A stretch of 64,000 nucleotides of DNA from Acidimicrobiia bacterium (GTDB lineage Bacteria; Actinomycetota; Acidimicrobiia; Spongiisociales; ZC4RG35): contig JANQRA010000002.1 of the NCBI GenBank assembly GCA_028284765.1, forward strand, positions 37,061 to 101,060. The letters run 5' to 3'. Made by a program: the position numbers and the translations under genes. Shown here piece after piece: positions 44,244-53,207 of the stretch. Within the stretch, counting starts at the first letter, position 1; every line of letters begins with the position of its first letter. Under the pieces are notes generated by a model that was not told the origin of the DNA, searched no databases, and was given only the letters and a program-made list of their open reading frames with translations.

Positions 44244-44807
44244 CTACGGCTTCTTGGTCCCATCCGGGTTGAGCCACTCTTCCGGTGGAACACCGAGGCC
44301 CTCCGCGATCCGGTTGATGTAGTTGAAGTACGCAATGACCTGCGTGGCCGACGAGATACCTTCGTCATCCAGACCAACCTCGCGAAGCCTGTCGATGTCG
44401 CCCGTGCCGACGGCTGCAGGTGAAACCGTCAGCTTCTGCGTGAAGTCGCAGAGAGCCCGATCGACGTCGGTCAGGTCGGCACCGCGCCATTCAATGTGAA
44501 TCTGATCCGCCAGGGTTTGATCGTCGATCTCAGCCCGGAGATCGTGCAGATGCGCCGTGATTCAGTAGTGACAATCGTTCGCCTGAGAGGTGACCACCGC
44601 GATCATCTCGCGTTGTGCTCTGGTCAGCGGAGACGGTCCATACATGATCGACTGATAGAGACGCATCGAATCCCGCATCACCTCCGGCAGCTGACTCTGG
44701 ATGGACACGATGTTCCAGATCCGTCCGGCACGACGCTGAGCGGCGTCGAACTCACGGCGAGCGACCCCGGTTGTCTCGTCGTATTCGAGGACGTGGACGT
44801 GTGGCAT
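44244..44807 (-). CDS. Peroxidase-related AhpD/CMD-family protein, candidate selenoprotein (Sec82)
   Basis: A 187-residue frame if the TGA at 44562-44564 is read through. Before it: PLTRAQREMIAVVTSQANDCHY. After it: ITAHLHDLRAE, then LCDFTQKLTVSPAAVGTGDIDRLREVGLDD and YFNYINRIAEGLGVPPEEWL, the complete pattern of the peroxidase-related CMD family. The TGA replaces the second cysteine of CxxC (C79-x-x-U82), where AhpD-like selenoproteins carry selenocysteine. A SECIS-like hairpin follows. The frame is intact on both sides, arguing against decay. The start overlaps the E2 stop (TGATG). The likely role is thiol or selenol peroxide reduction tied to the lipoyl system. Confidence 0.8.
44525..44544 (-). 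promoter_or_regulatory. SECIS-like stem-loop
   Basis: On the coding strand, CGATCTC and GAGATCG pair perfectly (7 bp) around the hexaloop CGGGCT. The loop starts 24 nt after the TGA, inside the spacing I recall for bacterial SECIS elements, with G among the first two loop bases. It could be chance, because it also encodes conserved protein sequence. Confidence 0.55.
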
Positions 44808-46087
44808 CAGGCGAGGAAGAGAGCGGGCTCCTCGAGATTCTCTAGGACCAACGCCATGAAGCGGCGGCCTTGCGCACCGTCGACGACCCGATGGTCGTAA
44901 GAGAGCGACAGGGGCATCAAGGGCGCCATCCCGATGTCATCGCCAAAGACGACGGGCTTCATGTGCGCTCGTCCCACCGAGAGAATCGCAGTAGTGCCGT
45001 AGGGAACGATCGGGGTCCCATGACCGCCTCCGACCGCACCGATGTTGGAGACAGTGAAGGTCTGGCCCGTCAGCTCGCCAGGAGATAGTGACCGATCACG
45101 GGCTCCCTCTCCAAGTCGTCGGATCTCTGATGAAAGCTCGAGGATCGACCTCGAAGGGGCGTTGTCGATCACAGCAACCATCAGGCCGTCCGGCGTGTCA
45201 ACGGCGATACCGATATCGAGCGACTCGTGGACGACAAGCTCCTCACCATCGATCGTTGCGTTGAATTCCGGGAAAGCGACGAGAGCCGGTGCCACCGCCT
45301 TGATGACCAGGGCTTCGATGGGAATCTTCACATCATGACGATCTCCGAGGGCCGCACGCACTTCGAGCAGCCTCGTCGCGTCGACATCGTCAAAGGTGGT
45401 GACGTGTGGAATCTCCGACCAACTCTTAGACATGTTCGATGCGATGGTGCGTCTCAGCCTCGACATCTTCTGTCGTCCACCGTCTACCCAGAAGCCCGAC
45501 GCATCGTCGGGTTCGGCGGACGTGACTGGGGGCGGCGGTACCTCTGCGACCGAGGCCGATGCGATCACGCGTTCCACGTCTTCGCGGGTGATTCTCCCGT
45601 CAGGGCCTGACCCTTCCACGTCGGTGAGATCGATGTCGTTGTCGCGGGCGAGCTTGCGGACCAGAGGGAGAGCTTTGACAGCTGGCGAAGCTGGTGCATC
45701 AGATTGGGCGGCCGGTGTTAACACCTCGGCCTCCTCTGAGAGGGTGCCGACGATGGGCTCCGGCTCCGGTTCGAGCCCCGGCACAGGGGCAGGATCCGGA
45801 CTGAAAGCCGGAGTTGCAGGAGGTGGAGCGGACTCTGGTTGATGATCTTCGGGCTCACCGATCACAACGAGAACCGATCCGACTTCGATCACCTCGCCCT
45901 CCGCGCCACCGTGCGAGAGCACGACGCCGGCGAACGGAGAAGGGATCTCAACCACAGCCTTGTCGGTCTCGACCTCAACTACGGGTTGGTCGGCATCGAC
46001 TGAATCACCTTCGGCGACCAACCAGCGGACGATCTCGGCTTCGGTGAGACCCTCACCAATATCCGGAAGCAAGAACTCTCGCGCCAC
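44807..46087 (-). CDS. Dihydrolipoamide acyltransferase (E2) of 2-oxoacid dehydrogenase complex
   Basis: A 426-residue E2. The N-terminal lipoyl domain has VEVETDKAVVEIPSPFAG (lipoyl Lys in the DKA turn). A Pro/Glu-rich hinge follows (about 85-125), then a peripheral subunit-binding domain (PLVRKLARDNDIDLTDVEGSGPDGRITREDV) and a catalytic domain ending LSYDHRVVDGAQG with the active His-Asp. It accepts acyl groups from the E1 encoded just upstream. No E3 gene is seen in the window. The GTG start abuts the E1beta stop. Confidence 0.94.
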   Translation of the reverse strand: MAREFLLPDIGEGLTEAEIVRWLVAEGDSVDADQPVVEVETDKAVVEIPSPFAGVVLSHGGAEGEVIEVGSVLVVIGEPEDHQPESAPPPATPAFSPDPAPVPGLEPEPEPIVGTLSEEAEVLTPAAQSDAPASPAVKALPLVRKLARDNDIDLTDVEGSGPDGRITREDVERVIASASVAEVPPPPVTSAEPDDASGFWVDGGRQKMSRLRRTIASNMSKSWSEIPHVTTFDDVDATRLLEVRAALGDRHDVKIPIEALVIKAVAPALVAFPEFNATIDGEELVVHESLDIGIAVDTPDGLMVAVIDNAPSRSILELSSEIRRLGEGARDRSLSPGELTGQTFTVSNIGAVGGGHGTPIVPYGTTAILSVGRAHMKPVVFGDDIGMAPLMPLSLSYDHRVVDGAQGRRFMALVLENLEEPALFLA

Positions 46088-47065
46088 TCAGTCCTCCAGT
46101 GTTCTATGTGCAGCGTTGACGATTCGATCCACAGATGGAAGGTAGTTGCGCTCACCGCGCTTCAGTGGGAAGACGGTGTCCCAACCGGTGACGCGTTCGA
46201 CAGGAGCATTGAGCGAGTACAGGCACTCGGCCTGAATGGTCGCCGCAATTTCGGCCCCAAATCCCCCGGTCAGCGGTGCTTCGTGAACGACCACAGCCCG
46301 ACCTGTCTTGTTGACGGAGTCGACGATGCCCTGCCGATCCATCGGAGCGAGTGTCCGAAGATCGAGCACTTCGACCGAGACATCCTCGTTCTCGAGCACT
46401 GATGCGGCGGCGCGAGTCTCTTTCATCATTGCGCCCCAGCTGATGAGGGTGAGGTCGTCACCTGCTCGCTCAACGCGAAGAGGTCCGATGTCGACTGTGT
46501 AGTAGATGTCCGGGATGTCTTCTTTGACCGCCCTGTAGAGCCGAATCGGCTCGAGAAACAGGACTGGGTCGGGATCTTCGATTGCAGCGAGCAGTAGGCC
46601 GCGCGCGTCATGCGGAGTAGATGGGACCACGACTTTCAGACCCGGAATGTGGGCGTAGATGGCCTCCGTCGATTCAGAGTGGTGCTCGGCGGCGCCGATG
46701 CCTCCGCCGTAGGGAACGCGGATCACCATCGGAGCAGTGAATCGATGATTGGTTCGATTCCGAATGCGGGCGACATGATTGATGATCTGGTCGTAGGCCG
46801 GATAGGAGAATCCGAGGAATTGCAGTTCCGCAACGGGCCTCATGCCCGCTACAGCCATGCCAAAGGCAGCGCCGACGATTCCAGACTCAGCTACGGGGGT
46901 GTCGAACACGCGCTGCTCCCCGTGCCGCTCACGAAGCCCGTCGGTGATGCGAAATACACCACCTGTCCGACCGATGTCCTCACCGAGGAGAACGACGCGC
47001 TCGTCGGCATCGAGAGCTGCATCGAGTGCTCCGTTGAGAGCCTGAGCCAAGTTGATCTCAGGCAT
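46088..47065 (-). CDS. 2-oxoacid dehydrogenase E1 beta subunit
   Basis: A 325-residue transketolase-like subunit. VVLLGEDIGRTGGVFRIT, RVFDTPVAESGIVGAAFGMAV and PYGGGIGAAEHHSESTEA are family marks, and the C-terminal domain has VEVLDLRTLAPMD. It pairs with E1alpha (47158-48303). The ATG at 47065 is the second of two near-identical ATGCCTGAG sites 100 bp apart; the first overlaps the E1alpha stop but runs into a stop after 35 codons. Substrate may be pyruvate or branched-chain 2-oxoacids. Confidence 0.93.
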   Translation of the reverse strand: MPEINLAQALNGALDAALDADERVVLLGEDIGRTGGVFRITDGLRERHGEQRVFDTPVAESGIVGAAFGMAVAGMRPVAELQFLGFSYPAYDQIINHVARIRNRTNHRFTAPMVIRVPYGGGIGAAEHHSESTEAIYAHIPGLKVVVPSTPHDARGLLLAAIEDPDPVLFLEPIRLYRAVKEDIPDIYYTVDIGPLRVERAGDDLTLISWGAMMKETRAAASVLENEDVSVEVLDLRTLAPMDRQGIVDSVNKTGRAVVVHEAPLTGGFGAEIAATIQAECLYSLNAPVERVTGWDTVFPLKRGERNYLPSVDRIVNAAHRTLED

Positions 47066-47165
47066 CCACGACCTCCGACCCGAGGCGCGCACCAGCTCGA
47101 CCGCATCGGGGGGTGTGGGGGGTCGTCCCCCCACGATGTAGCTGAGCGAGGTTGATCTCAGGCAT
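47041..47165. repeat. Duplicated E1alpha/E1beta junction with hairpin insert
   Basis: Bases 47041-47065 and 47141-47165 match at 22 of 25 positions and both carry the E1beta start context. Between them lies a GC-rich segment with the perfect hairpin GTGGGGGG-TCGT-CCCCCCAC (47115-47134). The upstream copy opens a 35-codon leader frame (47165 to 47058) whose TGA overlaps the true E1beta ATG. Confidence 0.8.
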
Positions 47166-48303
47166 CCTGTTCACCTTTGGCCTGGTCAAGTTGTTCTCGC
47201 AGTGGCGGTGTGATGGTTTCGAACATCCGGCCCATCATCTCCTCCACCGTGGGCTCAGGGACCGATTCCGCCCACTCAACTGCCGCCTCGATGGTGGCCG
47301 ACGCCTCGCGTTCGAGACTGTCATGCCACTCCTGTGTCCATTCTCCCTGCTTCTCGAGAAGTCTCCGCACTCGAAGGATGGGGTCCCGATCGCCCCAGAA
47401 GTTGTCCTGATCCTCCTGGCGGTATCGGGCCGGATCGTCGGCCGTCGTATGTGGGCCCATTCGGTAGGTCACGGCTTCGATCAGACTCGGGCCGCCACCA
47501 GATCGGGCCAAGGCCGTCGCTTCTCGCACAGCCTGAAGAACCGCCAGCACATCGTTTCCGTCGACTTGAACACCAGGCATTCCATAGCCTTCGGCCTTGA
47601 CAGCTATCGAATCGGCTTTGGTCTGCTCCTCGAACGGGAGCGAGATGGCGTACCCGTTGTTCTGACAGAAGAAGACCGTGGGCGTCTGGAAGACCGCAGC
47701 GAAATTCATCGCTTCGTGGAAGTCGCCCTCTGATGTGGCGCCGTCACCAAACGAAGTGAGCGTGACCACGTCTGTCCCCTTCAACTTCTCTGCCCAGCCG
47801 AGCCCGACGGCGTGAATCATGTGCCCACCGACCGTTATCGATGGCGGGAGGACGTTGAGACCGTCGGGAACCTGGCCTCCGCGTTCGTCGCCGGTGCGGC
47901 CAAGAATCAGGAGCTCCCACGGGTATCCGGCACGCCAGTTGAGTGCGGCGTCCCGGTAGGTGCCTGAAACCCAATCATCGTCATGCAGGGCGGCGGCTGC
48001 CCCTACCTGCGCAGCTTCCTGCCCGTGGAAGGGTGCGTAAGTGGCGAGACGCCCCTGACGTTGCATCGCCATCGACTTGGTGTCGTATGTACGCGCCTCA
48101 ACCATGTCGGCGTACAAGGCCTTCATTTCGTCGACGGTCACCGGCAGACGGTCATTAACCGTGCCGTCCGGTTCGATCAGACGGAACATGCGAGAGCCGC
48201 CATTCCCATGATTCTGGCGGTTTTGAAGATCGGTTGTCGGCTTGTTGGCAGACGGGATGAGAGCTTCGAGCCCGCGCCCCAGCCCCGACTTGCGCGTGGT
48301 CAC
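47158..48303 (-). CDS. 2-oxoacid dehydrogenase E1 alpha subunit with ParB-like N-terminal tail
   Basis: A 381-residue protein. From about residue 39 (MFRLIEPDG) it is a standard ThDP-dependent E1alpha: YAPFHGQEAAQVG, then GDGATSEGDFHEAMNFAA as the ThDP/Mg motif, then TYRMGPHTTADDPARYR. Residues 1-17, VTTRKSGLGRGLEALIP, match the N-terminal ParA-interacting motif of ParB/Spo0J and belong to no E1 I know. GTG 48303 has AGGAG 7 nt upstream, while the internal ATG 48189 has only a weak site, so the tail is probably translated. First gene of the complex operon. Confidence 0.9.
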   Translation of the reverse strand: MTTRKSGLGRGLEALIPSANKPTTDLQNRQNHGNGGSRMFRLIEPDGTVNDRLPVTVDEMKALYADMVEARTYDTKSMAMQRQGRLATYAPFHGQEAAQVGAAAALHDDDWVSGTYRDAALNWRAGYPWELLILGRTGDERGGQVPDGLNVLPPSITVGGHMIHAVGLGWAEKLKGTDVVTLTSFGDGATSEGDFHEAMNFAAVFQTPTVFFCQNNGYAISLPFEEQTKADSIAVKAEGYGMPGVQVDGNDVLAVLQAVREATALARSGGGPSLIEAVTYRMGPHTTADDPARYRQEDQDNFWGDRDPILRVRRLLEKQGEWTQEWHDSLEREASATIEAAVEWAESVPEPTVEEMMGRMFETITPPLREQLDQAKGEQDA

Positions 48304-48400
48304 GCAGGGACTCCTGGTCTCATGAGAACGTGTACGGCGAGCTTATACCGGGATTTGAGTCACGCTAATTCTTGGACAGGACCCGAACGAATTTGTCTCC

Positions 48401-50026
48401 TCATCCCGCGGCGGAGTTCTTAGCTTCGCCTCCATCCGCCACCGCGGCGCCCAATTCTTCGAACGACATGTCGGGAATCCGCCGGACTCGGAACAGGGCA
48501 AGAACCACAATCGTGGCAGCGACCATGAGTCCCAGACGTAGCGCAACAAGCTGTCCGTCTGCATATGACTCCACGATTGCCTCTTGCTCATCGGAGCTCA
48601 AACCCGAGTCGACAAGGGAGTCTTCGAGTGCATCTGTGCTCACGAACTGAACCGAGCCATTGAGCGAAACGACGATCTCGGATTCCAACTCATCCGTGAT
48701 CCGAGGATCGTTCGCAAGTTGATTGACGAAGACCGTCGCCAAAGAACCGATCACGATCGCTCCGATCAGAGCGGTCCCGACGGAACTACCTAGCTGTTGT
48801 GCCGTGTATTGGAGGCCACCCGCTTCGCTCCTGTCGCGCGCACCGACAGAGGATTGGATGACGTTGCCGAGCTGTGAGGCCAGTAGACCCATTCCGATAC
48901 CGAGTAGCGCCATCGACGACCCAAAGACGAGTCCCTCGAGCTCCGGGCGGATCGTTCCCGCCAGCACGAGTGTGGACAGAAGCAAAACCCACAGTCCGGC
49001 TCTGACGATCTTCTGCGGTGACCACTTCGAACTCATGCGAGCCCCAACGAAAGACATGATGAACATGGTCACCGAGACCGGGAGCATGCGGAGCCCGGTA
49101 TCGAGTGCGTCGAGCCCTTGCACCACTTGCAGATAGAGCGGGATCGAGAAGAAGACCCCCATCAGGATCAGATTCTGGAAGAAGAACATCAAGAGACCAG
49201 CCTTTAGGGGTTTGATCTCAAACAGCCTCAGCCGGAACAACGGATCTAAACCGAGTCGTTCACGCCGTTCGGACCATCGGACAAAGAAGGCCAGAGTCAA
49301 CAAACCAGCCCCGACAACAAACGGCGTCAGAGAGAGACCCAACGGTGCCACCGGGGAATTGTTGTTGGCCACCCATCCCCATTCACTGGCCTGGAGTATT
49401 CCGAGAACGGAGAGGGACAGACCAAGGGCCGACAACACCGCGCCGACCCAGTCGACCTTTGGAGCGGGGTCCGGCTTGGGCGTATCGATGATCCAACCGA
49501 CCAGGGCAATGATCAGGAGAGCCACAATCACCTCACCGACGAACACATAACGCCAGGTGAAGTTGGTTGTTACCCAGCCCCCGAGAATCGGTCCGACGGC
49601 AATTCCGGCCCCGGCGACGCCCCCGATGACGCCGTAGGCAATAGCGCGGTCCGCTCCCTGATAGCTACCCGCAATCAGGGCAACGAGAGCCGGCAAAACC
49701 AGCGCCGCACCGATCCCTTCGAGAATCGACCAGCCAAGCAGGAGCTGACCGACGTCCTGGGATACGGCAGTCAAGGCTGAGCCGGCCCCGTAGATCACCA
49801 GCCCAATGGTGAAAGCCCTCCGACGTCCCCAGATGTCACCCAACTTTCCGCCGGTGATCATCAGAGCCGCCATGGTGAGTGCATAGAAAGTGATGACTCC
49901 CTGAATGACCGTGACGGTCGTGTCGAAGTCCTCGACCAACTGGCTGATGGAAACATTCATCACCGCCTGGTCCAGCACCATCAGGAACTGGGCAAGCGAC
50001 AAGACAACTAGGGCACGCCATTTCAT
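48401..50026 (-). CDS. MFS drug-efflux transporter, DHA2 (14-helix) family
   Basis: A 541-residue permease with about 14 hydrophobic segments. Motif A-like GGKLGDIWGRRRAF follows helix two, and LDQAVMNVSISQL in helix one matches the LDxTIVNVALP family motif. A conserved GGxxGxxxGPxxGG (GGVAGAGIAVGPILGGW) lies in helix five. A large exported loop precedes the last helix. It probably exports drugs by proton antiport; the substrate is not predictable. It stands alone on the minus strand. Confidence 0.92.
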   Translation of the reverse strand: MKWRALVVLSLAQFLMVLDQAVMNVSISQLVEDFDTTVTVIQGVITFYALTMAALMITGGKLGDIWGRRRAFTIGLVIYGAGSALTAVSQDVGQLLLGWSILEGIGAALVLPALVALIAGSYQGADRAIAYGVIGGVAGAGIAVGPILGGWVTTNFTWRYVFVGEVIVALLIIALVGWIIDTPKPDPAPKVDWVGAVLSALGLSLSVLGILQASEWGWVANNNSPVAPLGLSLTPFVVGAGLLTLAFFVRWSERRERLGLDPLFRLRLFEIKPLKAGLLMFFFQNLILMGVFFSIPLYLQVVQGLDALDTGLRMLPVSVTMFIMSFVGARMSSKWSPQKIVRAGLWVLLLSTLVLAGTIRPELEGLVFGSSMALLGIGMGLLASQLGNVIQSSVGARDRSEAGGLQYTAQQLGSSVGTALIGAIVIGSLATVFVNQLANDPRITDELESEIVVSLNGSVQFVSTDALEDSLVDSGLSSDEQEAIVESYADGQLVALRLGLMVAATIVVLALFRVRRIPDMSFEELGAAVADGGEAKNSAAG

Positions 50027-50080
50027 CGGTGGCGACGTTAACCGTCAGAGAGTTGCCCGGCTTTGTGAAGCCGAATCGCG

Positions 50081-52369
50081 CTAGACCGAGGCGGCCTCAC
50101 GCTGGAGTGATTCTTCAAGTTCCTCGACAGTCATCAGGACGTCGCGTGCCTTGCTCCCCACCGAGGGGCCCACAATCCCCCGCAATTCCAGAGCATCCAT
50201 GACCCTTCCGGCCCTAGCGAAACCAATGCGCAGCTTCCTCTGCAACATGGACGTGGATCCGAGCTGCGAACGAACCACCAGCTCGGTTGCCTGTCGAATC
50301 AGATCGGCATCCTCATCGTCTTCCAGCTCCGCTTTGGCAGCTGATGCGGCAGCGACCGCTTCCAGAACCTCTTTGTCCTGATACTGGGCTTCTCGCTGTT
50401 TCTTGACCCATCCGACCACCTCGGCGACCTCGGTCTCTCTCACCCAGGCGCCCTGGATCCGCTGCGGGCGTGGTTCCTTCGCCGTGATGACCAGCATGTC
50501 TCCCATACCCACGAGCTTCTCGGCGCCGGCTCCGTCGATGATCACCCGACTGTCGGTCTGCGAAGCGACACTGAATGCAAGGCGCGACGGCACGTTGGCC
50601 TTGATGACGCCTGTGATCACATCGACCGATGGCCGCTGTGTGGCAATCACGAGGTGGATTCCTACCGCCCGTGCCATTTGTGCGATGCGGACGATCGACT
50701 CCTCGACTTCCCGGCCGGCCACCATCATCAGGTCGTTGAGCTCGTCGATCAGGACCACGATGTACGGGAAACGGTCGAACCCTTCAGGGTCGAGCCCTCC
50801 GGCGTCGAGCTTCTCGCGGTAACCCTCGATGTCCCGGACACCACCGTCAGCCAAGAGGTCGTAGCGACGATCCATCTCTGCGACTGCCCACTTGAGAGCA
50901 TCATTGGCTTTCTTGGGATTAGTGATGACCCGTGTCAGGAGATGTGGGACACCGTTGTACTGGCCCAATTCGACTCGCTTGGGGTCAACCATGATGAGAC
51001 GGACATCGTCCGGATGGGCCCGCATCAGAAGAGACGTGACGATCGAGTTGATACATGACGACTTACCCGCTCCGGTCGCACCCGCGATCAGGACGTGGGG
51101 AAGCTCCGCGAGGTTCAGAAGCCGAGGCTGGCCCGAGATGTCCATCCCCAGGCCGACAGTGAGCGGGTGGGCAGGTTTGGCCGCTTCCTGACTGCCGAGT
51201 ATGTCGCCGAGTGAAACCAGTCGGCGCTTCTGGTTCGGAACCTCGACTCCGATCGCCGACTTGCCGGGGATGGGGACGAGGAGTCGGACGTCAGGAGTTG
51301 CCAGGGCATAAGCGATATCGTGCGAGAGATTCGAGACCCGATTGACCTTGACCCCCGGGGCCAATTCGATTTCGTAGCGCGTCACGGTCGGGCCTGGAAC
51401 GATCTTCGTCAGCATCGCATCGACACCGTGTTGGACCAATGTGTCCTCGAGCTGGCGAGCCGTGTCCTCTAAGGACCTCTTGTTGACCTCCCCTCCGGTG
51501 CCACCGTCAAGAAGCTCAAGAGGGGGAAGCTGGTATTCGCCGTTTGAAAGGTCGACTGTGACCTCGAGGCTCTCCTCGTCAGTCTCCACCTCGTTCTCAG
51601 GTTCTGGCCGCGATTTCGGCTTGGCCTTCGGTGGACGTTGCTCTGCCGGCTTCATGTGGCGACCAGCGGGTTTCTGTTCGACAACCGGTACCGGCCGAGC
51701 CACGTGCGCACCACGATTCGGGTCGCCCACGAAGGCCGTTACTGCGAGTTTCTTGATGTTTTTGCCCATGTCGACCACGCCGAGAGCAAGTTCGCGCACC
51801 GAGGTGCGGGTCATGACGAGGACACCCATGCCAATCGCAGCAGTCAGTACGACAAAAGCACCCCAATGGCCGAGAATCCGGCGCATCGGGTAGGCAATCA
51901 GAGACCCAATCGCCCCACCGCGCTCTTGCACCATCTCGATGTTGGGCCGTAGGGCGATGGCACCGGTCAGCAGGTGGAACAGGGCAAGAGTGCCGATGAA
52001 GGTGGCAATGCCGCCCATGATCAGGCGTCTGGCACCGTCACGTGGCTTTCCAACGATCAACGCGATTCCGATACCCGCAAGAGCGACTGGGAGGGCATAT
52101 CTCCAAACTCCGAACAAGAACTTGGAGCCAGAGTCGAAACCGTCGCCGAACGGTCCTGAGAGATCGAAGAAGGCAAGGGTGACCAGGATTGCGAGAACAA
52201 GGAGCACCATGCCCCAAACGTCATCGGTCTGCCTGCCGAGGGTGCCTCGGATCCAGTCACGTCCCCTGCCCAGCTTCTGCCGGAACGTCGTTTTCTGAGG
52301 CTTTTTCTTGTGTTTTGAGGACACCCGTCTCCGCCCGGAGCCCTTTCGGGTGGATGTCCGGGATGGCAT
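50081..52369 (-). CDS. ftsK: DNA translocase FtsK
   Basis: A 762-residue translocase. A basic N-terminal tail leads to four transmembrane helices (about residues 50-175), then a short Pro/Lys/Glu linker and the motor. Walker A is GATGAGKSS, Walker B is IVVLIDELNDLMM, then IATQRPSVDVITGVIKANVPSRLAFSVAS. The C-terminal gamma winged helix is LRIGFARAGRVMDALELRGIVGP. It clears chromosome termini at the septum and drives XerCD recombination. ATG 52369 was preferred over the upstream TTG. Confidence 0.95.
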   Translation of the reverse strand: MPSRTSTRKGSGRRRVSSKHKKKPQKTTFRQKLGRGRDWIRGTLGRQTDDVWGMVLLVLAILVTLAFFDLSGPFGDGFDSGSKFLFGVWRYALPVALAGIGIALIVGKPRDGARRLIMGGIATFIGTLALFHLLTGAIALRPNIEMVQERGGAIGSLIAYPMRRILGHWGAFVVLTAAIGMGVLVMTRTSVRELALGVVDMGKNIKKLAVTAFVGDPNRGAHVARPVPVVEQKPAGRHMKPAEQRPPKAKPKSRPEPENEVETDEESLEVTVDLSNGEYQLPPLELLDGGTGGEVNKRSLEDTARQLEDTLVQHGVDAMLTKIVPGPTVTRYEIELAPGVKVNRVSNLSHDIAYALATPDVRLLVPIPGKSAIGVEVPNQKRRLVSLGDILGSQEAAKPAHPLTVGLGMDISGQPRLLNLAELPHVLIAGATGAGKSSCINSIVTSLLMRAHPDDVRLIMVDPKRVELGQYNGVPHLLTRVITNPKKANDALKWAVAEMDRRYDLLADGGVRDIEGYREKLDAGGLDPEGFDRFPYIVVLIDELNDLMMVAGREVEESIVRIAQMARAVGIHLVIATQRPSVDVITGVIKANVPSRLAFSVASQTDSRVIIDGAGAEKLVGMGDMLVITAKEPRPQRIQGAWVRETEVAEVVGWVKKQREAQYQDKEVLEAVAAASAAKAELEDDEDADLIRQATELVVRSQLGSTSMLQRKLRIGFARAGRVMDALELRGIVGPSVGSKARDVLMTVEELEESLQREAASV

Positions 52370-52406
52370 GTAATTGCGGAGCCTACCCAAGAGCCTCGCT
52401 ATTACG

Positions 52407-53189
52407 GTGAAATTCGTGAACCAGCTTCCTGATTACGTATTGGCCAATCGTGAGTATTGGGACGGCGTGGCGCACGAGTGGGTCGCAATGGGCGAGCGAG
52501 CATGGACGATCCCAGAGCCAAACGGGTGGGGTGTCTGGAACTTCCCCGCTTCCGAATTGAACCTGATGCCTGAGGACATGACCGGCATGAGGGCGATCGA
52601 GCTCGGATGTGGCACAGCCTATGTCGCGGCCTGGATGGCCCGAAAAGGCGCCGACGTCGTAGGAATCGACAACTCGGAGAAACAACTCGAGACGGCTCGG
52701 CGGCTGGCTAGCCAGCACGGAATCGATTTGGAGTTGATCCACGGAAATGCCGAAGACGTCCCATACCCGGACGAATCCTTCGATTTCGCCATCTCCGAAT
52801 ACGGCGCCGCGATATGGGCCGACCCCTACAAGTGGATTCCTGAGGCTCACCGTCTCCTCAAACCGGGCGGGGAGCTTTCGTTCCTTGGCCATCATCCATT
52901 CTTGATGGTCTGCGGCGAGCGATTCGGCGAAGGGTTGGTGAAGCGAGAGCTACTGCACCCGTACTTCGAACTGCATCGGGCCAACTGGCAGGACGAGTAC
53001 GACAAGTCCGTTGAATTCAACTTGCCAATCTCCAGGTGGATGGAGCTGTTCGACGAGACGGGATTCGACGTCCTGGCATTCCATGAACTGCAGAATCCTG
53101 ATCCGGAGGCGGAGGACCGTTTTGGCGTCGACCCGGCTTGGTCCCACAACTTCCCCTCTGAACAGGCGTGGCGACTGCGGAAGCGGTGA
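52407..53189 (+). CDS. SAM-dependent methyltransferase (class I)
   Basis: About 260 residues with a Rossmann methyltransferase core: motif I AIELGCGTAYVAAWMARKGADVVGIDNS, then NAEDVPYPDESFDFAISEYGA, then the motif III-like EAHRLLKPGGELSFLGH. This is the Methyltransf_11/UbiE-like class. The start is GTG 52407 or GTG 52416; no clear ribosome-binding site separates them. It is divergent from ftsK. The substrate is unknown. Confidence 0.87.
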   Translation: MKFVNQLPDYVLANREYWDGVAHEWVAMGERAWTIPEPNGWGVWNFPASELNLMPEDMTGMRAIELGCGTAYVAAWMARKGADVVGIDNSEKQLETARRLASQHGIDLELIHGNAEDVPYPDESFDFAISEYGAAIWADPYKWIPEAHRLLKPGGELSFLGHHPFLMVCGERFGEGLVKRELLHPYFELHRANWQDEYDKSVEFNLPISRWMELFDETGFDVLAFHELQNPDPEAEDRFGVDPAWSHNFPSEQAWRLRKR

Positions 53190-53207
53190 GCTAGCTACCT
53201 TGCGGGC

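Noticed and set aside
44562..44807. An 81-residue gene ending at the TGA, followed by non-coding sequence
   Set aside because: The frame after the TGA continues with about 105 codons of conserved family sequence, and the short form would lack the catalytic half. Read-through or a sequence error fits better than a short gene.
47058..47165. A real 35-residue peptide gene between E1alpha and E1beta
   Set aside because: Its first eight codons duplicate the E1beta start and the rest comes from the GC-rich insert; I treat it as a possible leader ORF, not a gene with its own product.
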